This document shows positions 17,929 to 27,442 of a stretch of DNA of 64,000 bases, piece by piece. The notes under the pieces are model-generated. The model was not told where the DNA came from. It made no database searches and saw only the letters and a program-made list of their open reading frames with translations. The DNA comes from Synechocystis salina LEGE 00031 (GTDB lineage: Bacteria; Cyanobacteriota; Cyanobacteriia; Cyanobacteriales; Microcystaceae): assembly GCF_015207985.1 (NCBI RefSeq), contig NZ_JADEVV010000002.1:84386-148385 (forward strand). The letters run 5' to 3'. The translations under genes and the position numbers were made by a program. Position 1 is the stretch's first letter; each line of letters opens with the position of its first letter.

Positions 17929-18786
17929 ATGACCATTGCCCACCGTGATGCCCGGGATTACCAGATTATTTTTCTCTGTAGCTTTTTGAGTTTGGGGATA
18001 TTGGCGCGGGACTGGAGTTTGACCCCTTTGGCGATCGCCGTTATTTTGACCACAACCTTAGTAGTGCAATGCCTTTTTACCATCAATCAACAAGGTAATT
18101 TTGGGCGTTGGTTTTCCTGGCATACCTGGCAAAGTTTTTGGGGACATCAGGGTTGGAAAAGTGCCTTAATCACCGGTTTAGGTCTATGTTTACTACTGCG
18201 GGCTAACCATTTATCTACGTTGGTGTTAGCGGCGGCCTTGGCGATCGCCAGTAAATTCCTCTTGCAAGCCTGGGGCAAACATTGGTTCAATCCGGCCAAC
18301 TTTGGCATCATTGCCGCTTTAACTTTAACAGGGGATGCCTGGGTTTCCCCGGGACAGTGGGGCACTACCCTCTGGCTGGGGGCCATGTTCCTGGCCGCTG
18401 GGGGGTTGGTGTTGGGCAGAGTGGGCAGGTGGGACACATCGGTAATGTTTTTAGCAGTCTATGCCGGGCTGGATTTACTGCGTAATGCTTGGTTAGGTTG
18501 GCCCGCGGAGGTTAGTTTCCACCACCTGGAAAATGGCAGTCTATTGGTGTTTGCCCTGTTTATGCTCACCGATCCCCGCTCCATTCCCAATGGCCGCCCC
18601 GGTCGTTTAATCTGGGCCACGGCGATCGCCATAGTCAGTCTAATTTTGCAATATTACTTTTACCTGCCCACTGCCCTATTTTGGGCCCTATTTCTGCTTT
18701 CTCCCCTCACCGTATTGCTAGACCGTCAGTTTCCCGCCGCCCGTTTTCAATGGTGGCAAAAAGCCAAACCTGTACCATCAAATTAA
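17929..18786 (+). CDS. Orphan RnfD/NqrB-like integral membrane protein
   Basis: A 285-residue membrane protein with about nine hydrophobic segments. It carries the signature elements of the RnfD/NqrB family: KHWFNPANFGI in the middle and FMLTDPRSIPNG near the C-terminus. Classical RnfD and NqrB subunits bind flavin covalently at a Thr in an SGAT motif; I see no such motif here, only the similar-looking PGQWGTTLW. No other Rnf or Nqr subunits are in the window, so it is an orphan. The start ATG 17929 has a good ribosome site (GAGGAG at 17918-17923). The pseudokinase gene begins 44 bases after the stop on the same strand, so co-transcription is likely. Function unknown. Confidence 0.8.
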   Translation: MTIAHRDARDYQIIFLCSFLSLGILARDWSLTPLAIAVILTTTLVVQCLFTINQQGNFGRWFSWHTWQSFWGHQGWKSALITGLGLCLLLRANHLSTLVLAAALAIASKFLLQAWGKHWFNPANFGIIAALTLTGDAWVSPGQWGTTLWLGAMFLAAGGLVLGRVGRWDTSVMFLAVYAGLDLLRNAWLGWPAEVSFHHLENGSLLVFALFMLTDPRSIPNGRPGRLIWATAIAIVSLILQYYFYLPTALFWALFLLSPLTVLLDRQFPAARFQWWQKAKPVPSN

Positions 18787-18830
18787 GCTAGGATGTGCCA
18801 TTGGCCGGATAACTTTTTCCCCTTCCCCCA

Positions 18831-20702
18831 ATGACCCCATCCCTGTCCCTGGGCCAACGCCTCGATGACCGTTATCTGATCCAACTCCATTTAGGCACCA
18901 GTTCCCCTGGTCAACAATACCTCGCCCACGACACCCATCGCTTTGACGAACCTTGCACCATCACAGTTTTAACCTCCTTTCCTGGGGACAAAACCGGCAA
19001 TTTATTTAAGCAACAGGCGGAAATACTCTACGCCCTCGACCATCCCCAAATTGCTAATTTTCGAGAGTTTTTTGCCCTGGGGACAGAGCTTTACTTAGTC
19101 CAAGATTTTATCGAAGGGCAATCCTATTTGGACTTGCTCAAGGGCCGTCGCAATCAGGGTAAGGCTTTTACAGAATCGGAAGTACGTCAATGGTGCCGTC
19201 AATTGTTACCTGTATTGCGCTATCTCCATAGCCAAAAAATTTGCCATGGTCAGATTAGCCTAGAACAGGTGGTGCGGCGGAGAGTGGATGGCCTGCCGGT
19301 GTTGGTGGACTTTAGCCATAGTCAGTATTATTGCGGTACCCCAGGGGAAGACCGGAGAGATTTGCACAATTTGGCCCTGGGGGCGATCGCCTTACTGACG
19401 GGGGTCGTGAACCCTAATGCTTCTGGGGAAGAAGTTTTATCCTCCGTTGCCCTTAGTCCAGAATTTCGCCAACTACTATTGCAATGCTCCTGTTGGCCTC
19501 CCCTGGTGGATTTGCCTACTTTGGCAGACAATTTAAACAATTTGCCGCAAAAATTTTTACCCACAGTGGCTAGTTTCAGCCCGAAGTCCCCCAGTGCCCA
19601 GGCTACTAACGGTGACGTGGGCCCGTTAACCAAAGGGGCTGGAGAGGCCGGGGAACCCTCTCTACCCTTGGCCCATCAAGCTCCCTGGCTCTTTCATTTT
19701 TCTACCACAATAAAAACCATGGTCCGAGTCGATGGGTTAAAGGGGCTGGTGAAAAAATCACTCATCTTGCTGGGATTGATGGCGATCGCCATGGCCATGG
19801 GTTGGGGGGCTGGACAGTTGTGGCTCCTGGGTCAACAACGGGCCATGTTGCAAAGTTTGGCACCAGACAAACCAGAGGATGATGCACCGCAAAAAACGGA
19901 TTTGGAGATCAAAAATGAGATCCGGGCCCGTCGGCTTAATTTGGGCATTTCTCCCCAAAGGTTCCAAGCCCTAGTGGATGATGGTTTAGCTTTTCAATTA
20001 AACATTGACCCCGAGGAAATAACCACTAATACCAACAATACCGGCAACAATAATGATGGACCTGCGACCCTAGGCACCCCAGAAGAACGGATGGCCATGA
20101 CCATTGCGGTGTTGGATGCCCTGGAGGGTTTGAATCGGGATGCGATCCGGGATTTTGCCCAAAATAATTCTGGCGATCGCCGACGCTGGATTCCCCAGGT
20201 GAATCAATTGCGCCTCAGTAGCCGTAGTTTTTATGATTTGGTCAATGCCCGCTTCCATCACCATTTGCCCATGGTCAGTCTTACTTCGTTAGGGGAACCG
20301 GACTTTGAACAGCGACCCCTGGCCCAGGTGTGGAATGCCATGGCCTTTGATAGTTTGGCCAGCCTGGAGGATGGAAGCCATTACCAAAGACTCAGTTTTG
20401 AGGGTACCGATCAGCTTAATCTCAGGGGCACCCTGGAACCAGGCAAGGGCTATGCCTATGCCATTACCATTCCCCCCACAGAACAATTCAGCCTGGAGTT
20501 GGATGCTCCCCCCAGTGCCCGCCTTTCTTTTTATCCCCCCACTGGGCCAGAAATAATTTTGCAAAACTCCGCCATCCATCGCTGGTCTGGCCCCACCGCC
20601 CAAGCTGGCTACTACGAATTGGTGATTACATCGGAAGCCAAGGAGGCGATCGCCTTTGATCTGGAATTGCGGGTAATGAGAACTAATTTTTCTCCTTTGT
20701 AA
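18831..20702 (+). CDS. spkE: Membrane-anchored Ser/Thr kinase homologue lacking catalytic residues (SpkE-like)
   Basis: The N-terminal 200 residues follow the eukaryotic-type kinase fold, but the key residues are changed. The glycine loop is degenerate (HLGTSSPGQQYLA, 20-32), the VAIK lysine is missing (TITVL, 43-47), HRD reads HGQ (139-141) and DFG reads DFS (160-162). One membrane segment follows near 305-325, and the C-terminal 300 residues should lie outside. They end in a beta-rich stretch (about 510-620) that resembles PPC-type or binding domains, not an enzyme. The matching PCC 6803 gene is, as I recall, spkE. It sits 44 bases behind the RnfD-like gene. Most likely a pseudokinase with a binding or sensing role; residual activity cannot be excluded. 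Confidence 0.85.
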   Translation: MTPSLSLGQRLDDRYLIQLHLGTSSPGQQYLAHDTHRFDEPCTITVLTSFPGDKTGNLFKQQAEILYALDHPQIANFREFFALGTELYLVQDFIEGQSYLDLLKGRRNQGKAFTESEVRQWCRQLLPVLRYLHSQKICHGQISLEQVVRRRVDGLPVLVDFSHSQYYCGTPGEDRRDLHNLALGAIALLTGVVNPNASGEEVLSSVALSPEFRQLLLQCSCWPPLVDLPTLADNLNNLPQKFLPTVASFSPKSPSAQATNGDVGPLTKGAGEAGEPSLPLAHQAPWLFHFSTTIKTMVRVDGLKGLVKKSLILLGLMAIAMAMGWGAGQLWLLGQQRAMLQSLAPDKPEDDAPQKTDLEIKNEIRARRLNLGISPQRFQALVDDGLAFQLNIDPEEITTNTNNTGNNNDGPATLGTPEERMAMTIAVLDALEGLNRDAIRDFAQNNSGDRRRWIPQVNQLRLSSRSFYDLVNARFHHHLPMVSLTSLGEPDFEQRPLAQVWNAMAFDSLASLEDGSHYQRLSFEGTDQLNLRGTLEPGKGYAYAITIPPTEQFSLELDAPPSARLSFYPPTGPEIILQNSAIHRWSGPTAQAGYYELVITSEAKEAIAFDLELRVMRTNFSPL

Positions 20703-20985
20703 CGCCGGGTTCTTTTCAATGTCTTTAATTTAAAATGAAATAATTAAGTTCAACTATCTTCTCTAAATCAGTCTTTTATTCATCAAATTTTATTGCAAGC
20801 TTAATTGAAACATGACAGACAAATCCCTGATAGGAACTTTCCCGTTGGCCATGGCAAGGCGGTCTGAGCCAAAACCAAAACTCCCCCATCCTGGCCGGAT
20901 TTCTTAACCTGTTCGTAACCTTGAGGAATCCTCAAATTCCTATCCTAGGATGGAGATAACGGAGAATTTTTGGTGATTGATTGAC

Positions 20986-22014
20986 ATGGAAACAGCAGCA
21001 CGTACTTTTGGTAAGCTGGCAATTTTCGCTTTTAGTAAACACACTGAAAAAGTTTTCAAATATGCCCCCAGGGTTTTAAAGGATCAAGACCCCGAAGACT
21101 TACATCAGTTACGGGTGGGGGTGCGACGACTGCGGACGGCGATCGCCGGTTTTGAGGCCGCAGTGCAATTACCCAAGGGGCTTACAGAAGAAAGGGTAGG
21201 GAAAATAGGTAAACGCCTGGGAGCACAGCGGGACAATGACGTTTTGCAGGAAATTTTGCTTAGTAAATATTTGCCCCATCTACCCAAAAACGAGCAACGC
21301 TATTTGAATAAAGTTCTTAAATATCTACAAAAGGAACGGAAACACGCTTTTAAAGCAACCTATAAGCTATTGACCCACGACAAATTTTCCCGATTCAAAC
21401 AGCACTGGCAAGGGTGGCTAGACCAACCCCAAATTACTGTCCTCGGGAGCCTGGCGATCGCCGATGTCTTACCGGACTTACTGTTGCCCCAACTGGCGGA
21501 ATTTTTCCTTCACCCCGGTTGGTTAGTGGGTACAGAAATTGTCCCTGATACCCATGGCACGGCCCAACAACGTCGTTGTATTCAACTGAGCCCGTCGGCT
21601 ATTGAAATCCTATTGGATGGGGAAGAATTAGTTCTGCACGATCTCCGCAAGCAAGCAAAGCGTACCCGTTACCAGATGGAGCTATTCAGTGACTACTACG
21701 GCCAGCAATATCAAGAATTGTTAGCCAAAGTGAAAATAACCCAGGAAATTTTGGGTAGCCTACAAGACAGTTTCGTCTTGAGGGCCATGGTGGAGCAATA
21801 CCTTGATGTGGATCTAAAAAAACTCTGTCCCCAATGGAATGCCATTTTCCACGGCGATCGCCTGGGATATTGGGACCAATGGCAACCACTCCAGAACCAG
21901 TTTATTGATCCTGGGCACCGTCAGCAATGTCGTCAACTGGTGCAAAACCCTACTGGCAACAGCAACGGAAAAATGGCTCGGGGCGGATTTGAACCGCCGA
22001 CCTTGGGCTTATGA
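20986..22014 (+). CDS. CHAD-domain protein running into a tRNA gene
   Basis: The protein has the CHAD domain (conserved histidine alpha-helical domain), which in several bacteria binds inorganic polyphosphate. The hallmark DLHQLRVGVRRLRTAIAGFE appears near residues 40-60 and the second half repeats the pattern with LHDLRKQAKRTRYQMELF. No CYTH phosphatase domain is attached. I choose ATG 20986; a TTG nine bases upstream is possible. About 342 residues result. The frame has no stop before the tRNA on the other strand: the last 13 residues (MARGGFEPPTLGL) are read from the complement of the tRNA gene at 21974-22047. Such a tail is a known sign of a reading frame crossing a tRNA, so it is unlikely to matter for function. 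Confidence 0.88.
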   Translation: METAARTFGKLAIFAFSKHTEKVFKYAPRVLKDQDPEDLHQLRVGVRRLRTAIAGFEAAVQLPKGLTEERVGKIGKRLGAQRDNDVLQEILLSKYLPHLPKNEQRYLNKVLKYLQKERKHAFKATYKLLTHDKFSRFKQHWQGWLDQPQITVLGSLAIADVLPDLLLPQLAEFFLHPGWLVGTEIVPDTHGTAQQRRCIQLSPSAIEILLDGEELVLHDLRKQAKRTRYQMELFSDYYGQQYQELLAKVKITQEILGSLQDSFVLRAMVEQYLDVDLKKLCPQWNAIFHGDRLGYWDQWQPLQNQFIDPGHRQQCRQLVQNPTGNSNGKMARGGFEPPTLGL

Positions 22015-22047
22015 GTCCCCTGCTCTAACCAACTGAGCTACCAAGCC
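21974..22047 (-). tRNA. tRNA with anticodon CAU (elongator Met or lysidine tRNA-Ile)
   Basis: The minus strand folds as a tRNA: acceptor GGCTTGG with CCGAGCC, D stem GCTC/GAGC, anticodon loop CTCATAA, T arm GGCGG-TTCAAAT-CCGCC, discriminator A; no encoded CCA. The anticodon is CAU. Both elongator tRNA-Met and the tRNA-Ile whose C34 becomes lysidine share this loop, and the variable-region GGTCG resembles E. coli tRNA-Ile2. The outer and inner pairs of the anticodon stem (27-43, 31-39) are not Watson-Crick. It overlaps the 3' end of the CHAD gene on the other strand by 41 bases. Confidence 0.92.
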
Positions 22048-22112
22048 TTGTCTGTTTCTTCAACGGACAGTTAACAATCTTACACTAAATTCACAGCATG
22101 GCAAAATAATTT

Positions 22113-24392
22113 TTATGGGCTGTCGGGTACGGTGGCCAAAAGTTCGGGGGTGAGGGACACTTGGCTGAAATATTGTTTTTGGAATTGTTCTTCTGCAATT
22201 AAAGTTTCAATTTGCCGGACCAAAGCTTTCGGCCAGGCACTGCCGGGGGTTAACGCTGGGCTGTGCTCCTTGATCAGAATCAGAATTTGACTAGCTAAGC
22301 CATGGCTAAAATCCCATTGTTTTTGCAAGCTGAGGGGAGAAAGTTCGGCTGTTTTTCGTCCATGCCATTGTTCTTCTAACTGGGCCACTAGGGCAGTGGG
22401 ACATTGGGGTAAAAAATGATAGGCCAACACTAGGGGTTGTTGGGCGGCGATCGCCTGTTGGTAGGCCCGACGTAATTCTGACCAACTACTGGGACAGGTG
22501 CGGAGAACATGACCTTGGGGAGAAAGACCATGGTGTGGGCAATGGGGGGAACGGCGGTCAATTAAATTAGCACTAGTTTGACTAGATGTAATCCCTTGGG
22601 GTTGATGTAAGCGAAAATCGATCAGGCGCACCTCATACCGGCGATCGTAGGTGTTAAAGTCCAATTCCACCACCAAATCTAACGGTTCATTTTGGGGCAG
22701 TTCATCGGGATGGTGACCCCACCAGACCCCAGGGCATTGAATGACTTGACCATCGCCATCGGTTTGAGGTGGATATTCCGTCAGCCAAAAATTAGTTTTG
22801 AGATAGGACACCTTATTGCCGGTGCGGTCTTTGATGTTGCGAAAGCTGGGCCGCTCGACTTGTACTTTTTCTAGTAGTAGTTGGGGGGCGGGATTGCCCA
22901 TGCCATAGGGTTCCAGCAAATTAAATTCCCGGAATAGGTCCTGTCCTAAATCTGCCACTGTGACCTGGAGGTCCACCGACAAAATGGGATCTAAACTAAT
23001 TTGGGCTCCATAGCTTTGCCAAAACTGTTGATTAACTGCTTCCGTGAACAACGGCAATTTATCCAGCGGCAAGCTTAAGCCAGCGGCAAAGGGATGACCC
23101 CCAAAGCCCAACATTAAATGTCGCTGACTGTGCAGTAGGGCATAGAGGTCAATGTTGGCCACAGAACGGGCTGAACCCTTGGCAATTTCCCCATCTTGGG
23201 TGTTGAGCAAAATGGCCGGACGGCCACAGGTTTGGGCAACATGGCTGGCGGCTAGGCCTAAAACCCCTGTGGGCCATTGGGGATCGGTGAGTACTACTAC
23301 CCCGGTGGTGGACAGGTCAATATTTTGGAGCCGTTGGTCAATTTCGGTGATGACGGATTTCTGCAGCCCTTTGCGTCTACTGTTGAGGGTTTCCGTTTCC
23401 GCGGCCAATTGATTGCAAATTTGTGGATCTCGGCTGGTGAGCAATTCCACCCCAAAGCTAGCATCCCCTTTAATGCGACTAATGGCGTTGATGCGGGGGC
23501 CAATGCCAAAACCGATATCCGTGGGCCGATCGCCGTTACGGTTACAAAGGTTAAGCAAAGCATGGATGCCGGGACGGGTGGCGGTGGCGGGATCTTTTTG
23601 GGTACGGAGTTGGGCAATGCCCCGCTGGGCCAGGTAACGACAATCCCCCTTCAGAGTGACTAAATCGGCAATTAAACCGATCGCCACTAAATCCAGCAAC
23701 TTTTCCAAAGGTTGTCGGGGCACTGTAGGGTAATGGTCATAAAGGGCCTCCACCAGCTTAAAAGCCACTGCTACCCCGGAAAGATTAAACAGGGGATGGT
23801 CATCGGCAAAGTAACGGGGGTTAATAATTGCCACCACTTCAGGGCGATCGTCTGGCAATGTGTGGTGATCAGTGACAATCACATCCATGGCCAATTCCCG
23901 GGCATAGAGAATTTCTGCCAAGTTGGTGCTGCCGGTGTCACAGGTGACAATCAGCTTGGTGCCCTGGGCCGCTAAACGTTCTAGACCCGGTCGATTGAGT
24001 CCGTGGGATTCCCGTAAACGATTCGGAATGGTGTAACTCAACTGGTCACCCTGGGGGAAAAACTGTCCTAATCCTTCCCATAACACTGCAGTGGAAGTAA
24101 TGCCATCGGCATCAAAATCCCCCCAGATAGTTATCTTTTCCCCCTGTTCCATGGCCTGCCCCAACCGTTGCACAGCCCATTTCATCTCCTGGCCAAATTC
24201 CCAGCCACTGGTGGGAGTGTAATGCTCCGGTGTTACAAACCCGGCCAACTGATCCGCCGCTTGAATACCCCTTTGCCATAGCAATTGGGCCGCAAATTTG
24301 CCGCTGGATTGGTCACAATGGCGACGTACCTGTTCGACAAAAATGGCGGGGGGAGTAACAGGGGGAATTAATTGCCAACGAAATTGGGCCAT
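22113..24392 (-). CDS. recJ: Single-strand DNA exonuclease RecJ
   Basis: RecJ degrades single-stranded DNA 5' to 3' in recombination and mismatch repair. The DHH-family metal motifs are intact: DFDADGITS near residue 90 and VTDHHTLPDD near residue 170, with GLAASHV of the DHHA1 part further on. At 759 residues it is longer than E. coli RecJ (577); the extra C-terminal part (after about residue 580) is typical for cyanobacterial members and has no assigned role. ATG 24392 is the likely start; an in-frame codon six bases upstream would only add two residues. It is followed on the same strand, upstream by 41 bases, by the sensor kinase gene, so the two may share a transcript. Confidence 0.95.
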   Translation of the reverse strand: MAQFRWQLIPPVTPPAIFVEQVRRHCDQSSGKFAAQLLWQRGIQAADQLAGFVTPEHYTPTSGWEFGQEMKWAVQRLGQAMEQGEKITIWGDFDADGITSTAVLWEGLGQFFPQGDQLSYTIPNRLRESHGLNRPGLERLAAQGTKLIVTCDTGSTNLAEILYARELAMDVIVTDHHTLPDDRPEVVAIINPRYFADDHPLFNLSGVAVAFKLVEALYDHYPTVPRQPLEKLLDLVAIGLIADLVTLKGDCRYLAQRGIAQLRTQKDPATATRPGIHALLNLCNRNGDRPTDIGFGIGPRINAISRIKGDASFGVELLTSRDPQICNQLAAETETLNSRRKGLQKSVITEIDQRLQNIDLSTTGVVVLTDPQWPTGVLGLAASHVAQTCGRPAILLNTQDGEIAKGSARSVANIDLYALLHSQRHLMLGFGGHPFAAGLSLPLDKLPLFTEAVNQQFWQSYGAQISLDPILSVDLQVTVADLGQDLFREFNLLEPYGMGNPAPQLLLEKVQVERPSFRNIKDRTGNKVSYLKTNFWLTEYPPQTDGDGQVIQCPGVWWGHHPDELPQNEPLDLVVELDFNTYDRRYEVRLIDFRLHQPQGITSSQTSANLIDRRSPHCPHHGLSPQGHVLRTCPSSWSELRRAYQQAIAAQQPLVLAYHFLPQCPTALVAQLEEQWHGRKTAELSPLSLQKQWDFSHGLASQILILIKEHSPALTPGSAWPKALVRQIETLIAEEQFQKQYFSQVSLTPELLATVPDSP

Positions 24393-24433
24393 GGTCAAAG
24401 AATTAAAAGTAGATTCTATGCTAACTTTTCCCC

Positions 24434-27424
24434 CTACTCGGCAGTATGGCGGCTATCTACCCCAGCAGCAATTTCCGTCAGGCTAGCTCGATATTGGGGA
24501 AATTGACCCATGAGTTGTTCCAATCGACGGCTATCAAAATCCTCCAATGCTTGGATAATGCCCTGGCCATAGGCCTCTAAATCGTCCCAGCCATATTCCG
24601 TCCCCCAGCTTGCAAGGCGATCGCCAAAGTTTCTTAATTGTCGGGAAACGAGGGTATGGCGTAAAGTGCTCCAAACGTTAGTTTCTTCCTGTGCCAGCAA
24701 AGAAATTAATTGTTGCCGTCGAGCTTGATCCATTAGGGGCACTGCCATGGGGGAGTACTGACCAGATCCGCTTTGGTTAATCGAGCGCTTGTCGTTAGGG
24801 GCCATGTCCCCAGCCCTAGCCGACAAAAATCTCTCCGTTGCATTGTTGGAGGCGATCGCCCCAAGGTGACCATCGGAATGAACTCCATGGCCAGGGGAAA
24901 AACCGGACTCGGGTAAATTTTCCACCAAGCGCACTGCCGGGAAACGCAAAATGAAGGTACTCCCCTCCCCAGGTCGACTAAAGAGACTAATTTCTCCCCC
25001 CAACAATGAGGTTAAACGTTTGGTGATGGTCAGACCTAAACCCGTGCCCCCATATTTGCGGGTGCTCTGTCCTTGACTTTGGGTGAAAACATCAAAAATC
25101 CTCGCTTGGTCTTCCGGGGCAATGCCAATGCCCGTGTCAGTAACTTCAATGGCTAGGGAAATGTAGGTGCCCTGGGAGCGGGATCGAATGTCTTCCACAC
25201 CGATATAAATGAAAACCTGTCCCTCCTCGGTAAACTTAAGGGCGTTACCCACCAAATTAAATAAAATTTGTCGTAGGCGTACCGCATCAAAGTAAATGGC
25301 TTGGCTTAAGGTTTCATCCACTTGAATAGTTAGCAGCAAGCCTTTACTTTCAGCTTTGTAATCGAAAATTTGTTTAATTTCTCTAACAATTGTCCTTAAA
25401 TCTACTGGCTCCAAATTAATTACTAATTTACCTGCTTCAATTTTAGAAATGTCTAAGATATCATCGATAAGTGCTAACAAGACCTTACTACTAGAGCCAA
25501 TGGCATTGAGGTAATTTTTTGTTTGGGACAAACTAAGATCTTTTTGTAAAAGTAAATCACAAAATCCCAAAATAGCATTCATTGGTGTCCGGATTTCGTG
25601 GCTAATATTAGCTAAAAATTCACTTTTAATACCGCTGGCCAATTCAGCATTTTCCTTTGCTTCCCTCAGCTTAACTTCAATGCGCTGGCGTTCTTCAATT
25701 TCCCCCGCCAGTTGCTTATTAATCATAATTAAAGTATTGGTTCTTTCTGCCACTCTCACTTCCAAGTTATCCCTGGCCTGCTTGATGGTTTTAAACTGAT
25801 TTTGTAAAGTGATCAGCATTTCATTAAAGTTTTCATTGAGGGTAATCACTTCGCTCACTTCACTGTGCAGGGCAATGGGGGTTAAGCCTTGGTATTGTAA
25901 TTTGGCGGGAATGTCGGTGGTAATTTTAGCTAAAGTTAACAATGGATTAGCTACCCGTTTACTAACACTAATGGCAATCACTAAACCCACCAGGCTTAAA
26001 AATAACAATAGACCAAGCTTTTGTACTGATTGAATCTGTAATTTCTCGATACTTTGCCGCGCAGGTAAGCCAATTACTAATTGCCAATCATTAATTTTAT
26101 CCAAGGATAAAATATGGTAGTAATAGGAGTTACGCCAACGGAGAGTAGGATTAGCCGGTTTATCGGGATACCAATGGTAGGTTGATGGATTCAAATCTCT
26201 GGGATTACCCCCTTGAAAAGGCTGATAAGATTCCAAAGGTAATAGATCATCAATGGTGCTAGCTATGACCTGATTTTGGCCATTGATGAGAGTAATATTT
26301 AATTCCTTGGTAACCCTATCTGCATATAACAATTCTTTTGTTTTAGCCAGATTTAAAGAGGCATTAAAAAATCCCTCTAAGCTATTTTTGACCACTAGTG
26401 GGATGGTGATAGCAATATGGGGATTGATGTTAACATTGGTGCGGTGTAGTGGAGATATTTGTATTTTGGGAGGACTGGAAAAACCAGTCATTTTTTCTGC
26501 CTGAATCAGTCCTAAGCGTGATTCTCCCACTTCATTCGACTCCGGTGAACTAGCAATAATTTTCCCCTGGCGATCGCCAACATAGATATTACTAAAGCCA
26601 GCAAAAGCCGTTTGCATGGTCTGGGTCATGAGATTAAGAGCTGGTAATTGCGCCCCATTACCCTGATTAATTTCTGCTACTAAAGGCGAGATTTTGGTGG
26701 CAAAAACTTCTGCCCCTTCTAGATGAATTTGGTACCAATCTTCAACGGAATTTTTAATGGGGATGGATAAAGTAGTTAATTCTTGGACTGTTTGCTTTTC
26801 CATTTGCAAAAAAGCTTCTTGACCATTAAAAACGGTGATAAATAGGAGGGGAAAAAAGATAAATGCCACCAACAGATTAAACAAAGTTTGCTCAAAAGAT
26901 ATTTTTTTCCAAGCAAAAAAAGCTGGCCCTTTTAAGGGAGAAAGATTTTGCTTTGGCAAACCAAACCCAGTGATCAAAAAACTGGCAATTAAGCTATTAA
27001 AAATGCCATTGGCAGCTTGTTTAAGGGTAATTAAACCGGTGGTAACCGGGGTCATATCTAAACCCCAACGGTAAAAAATATAAACCAAGGGCATGCCAAT
27101 TAACAGCCAAAAGAGACTGTTAACTAAGACTAAATTTGTCTGCCGACGGCGCAACATCAAGCCCACTACTAGGGCTTCAAGCATGATTATTAATATCCCG
27201 TAACCATGGCGCCAAATGATCAGGGTGTGACTGCCGGCGATCGCCGCACTAACTAAGCCCCAGGGCAAGCCACAGTAAACGAGTACTAGTAAAGTGGCAA
27301 TGCTACCAAAAAGAAAATCAACGCCGAAAAATATATGTAGTTTAAAATAGTTTCCTCCATAACCCGCCAGTAAAAGGCAGGGCAAAAGCCAGTATTTTTG
27401 TAGGAGATTAGGAAATTTGCCCAT
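24434..27424 (-). CDS. Large membrane sensor histidine kinase
   Basis: A 996-residue kinase with a complex layout. Residues 1-165 hold about six membrane segments (MASE-like sensor). A further membrane segment near 190-210 leads to an extracytoplasmic Cache-type sensor domain (about 215-465), then a membrane helix and HAMP (about 470-545) and a coiled coil. The HisKA phosphoacceptor is His609 in NISHEIRTPMNAILGF, and the ATPase domain has VGNALKFTEEG and KYGGTGLGLTITKRL (about 725-830). No receiver domain follows, yet the last 100 residues match the helical tail that usually comes after receiver domains in cyanobacterial hybrid kinases. In PCC 6803 the counterpart is, as I recall, Hik15. The signal is unknown. 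It lies upstream of recJ and downstream of the DUF2079 gene on one strand, with 18 bases between the latter two. Confidence 0.9.
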   Translation of the reverse strand: MGKFPNLLQKYWLLPCLLLAGYGGNYFKLHIFFGVDFLFGSIATLLVLVYCGLPWGLVSAAIAGSHTLIIWRHGYGILIIMLEALVVGLMLRRRQTNLVLVNSLFWLLIGMPLVYIFYRWGLDMTPVTTGLITLKQAANGIFNSLIASFLITGFGLPKQNLSPLKGPAFFAWKKISFEQTLFNLLVAFIFFPLLFITVFNGQEAFLQMEKQTVQELTTLSIPIKNSVEDWYQIHLEGAEVFATKISPLVAEINQGNGAQLPALNLMTQTMQTAFAGFSNIYVGDRQGKIIASSPESNEVGESRLGLIQAEKMTGFSSPPKIQISPLHRTNVNINPHIAITIPLVVKNSLEGFFNASLNLAKTKELLYADRVTKELNITLINGQNQVIASTIDDLLPLESYQPFQGGNPRDLNPSTYHWYPDKPANPTLRWRNSYYYHILSLDKINDWQLVIGLPARQSIEKLQIQSVQKLGLLLFLSLVGLVIAISVSKRVANPLLTLAKITTDIPAKLQYQGLTPIALHSEVSEVITLNENFNEMLITLQNQFKTIKQARDNLEVRVAERTNTLIMINKQLAGEIEERQRIEVKLREAKENAELASGIKSEFLANISHEIRTPMNAILGFCDLLLQKDLSLSQTKNYLNAIGSSSKVLLALIDDILDISKIEAGKLVINLEPVDLRTIVREIKQIFDYKAESKGLLLTIQVDETLSQAIYFDAVRLRQILFNLVGNALKFTEEGQVFIYIGVEDIRSRSQGTYISLAIEVTDTGIGIAPEDQARIFDVFTQSQGQSTRKYGGTGLGLTITKRLTSLLGGEISLFSRPGEGSTFILRFPAVRLVENLPESGFSPGHGVHSDGHLGAIASNNATERFLSARAGDMAPNDKRSINQSGSGQYSPMAVPLMDQARRQQLISLLAQEETNVWSTLRHTLVSRQLRNFGDRLASWGTEYGWDDLEAYGQGIIQALEDFDSRRLEQLMGQFPQYRASLTEIAAGVDSRHTAE

Positions 27425-27442
27425 GGGAAACCTAAGCTGAAA

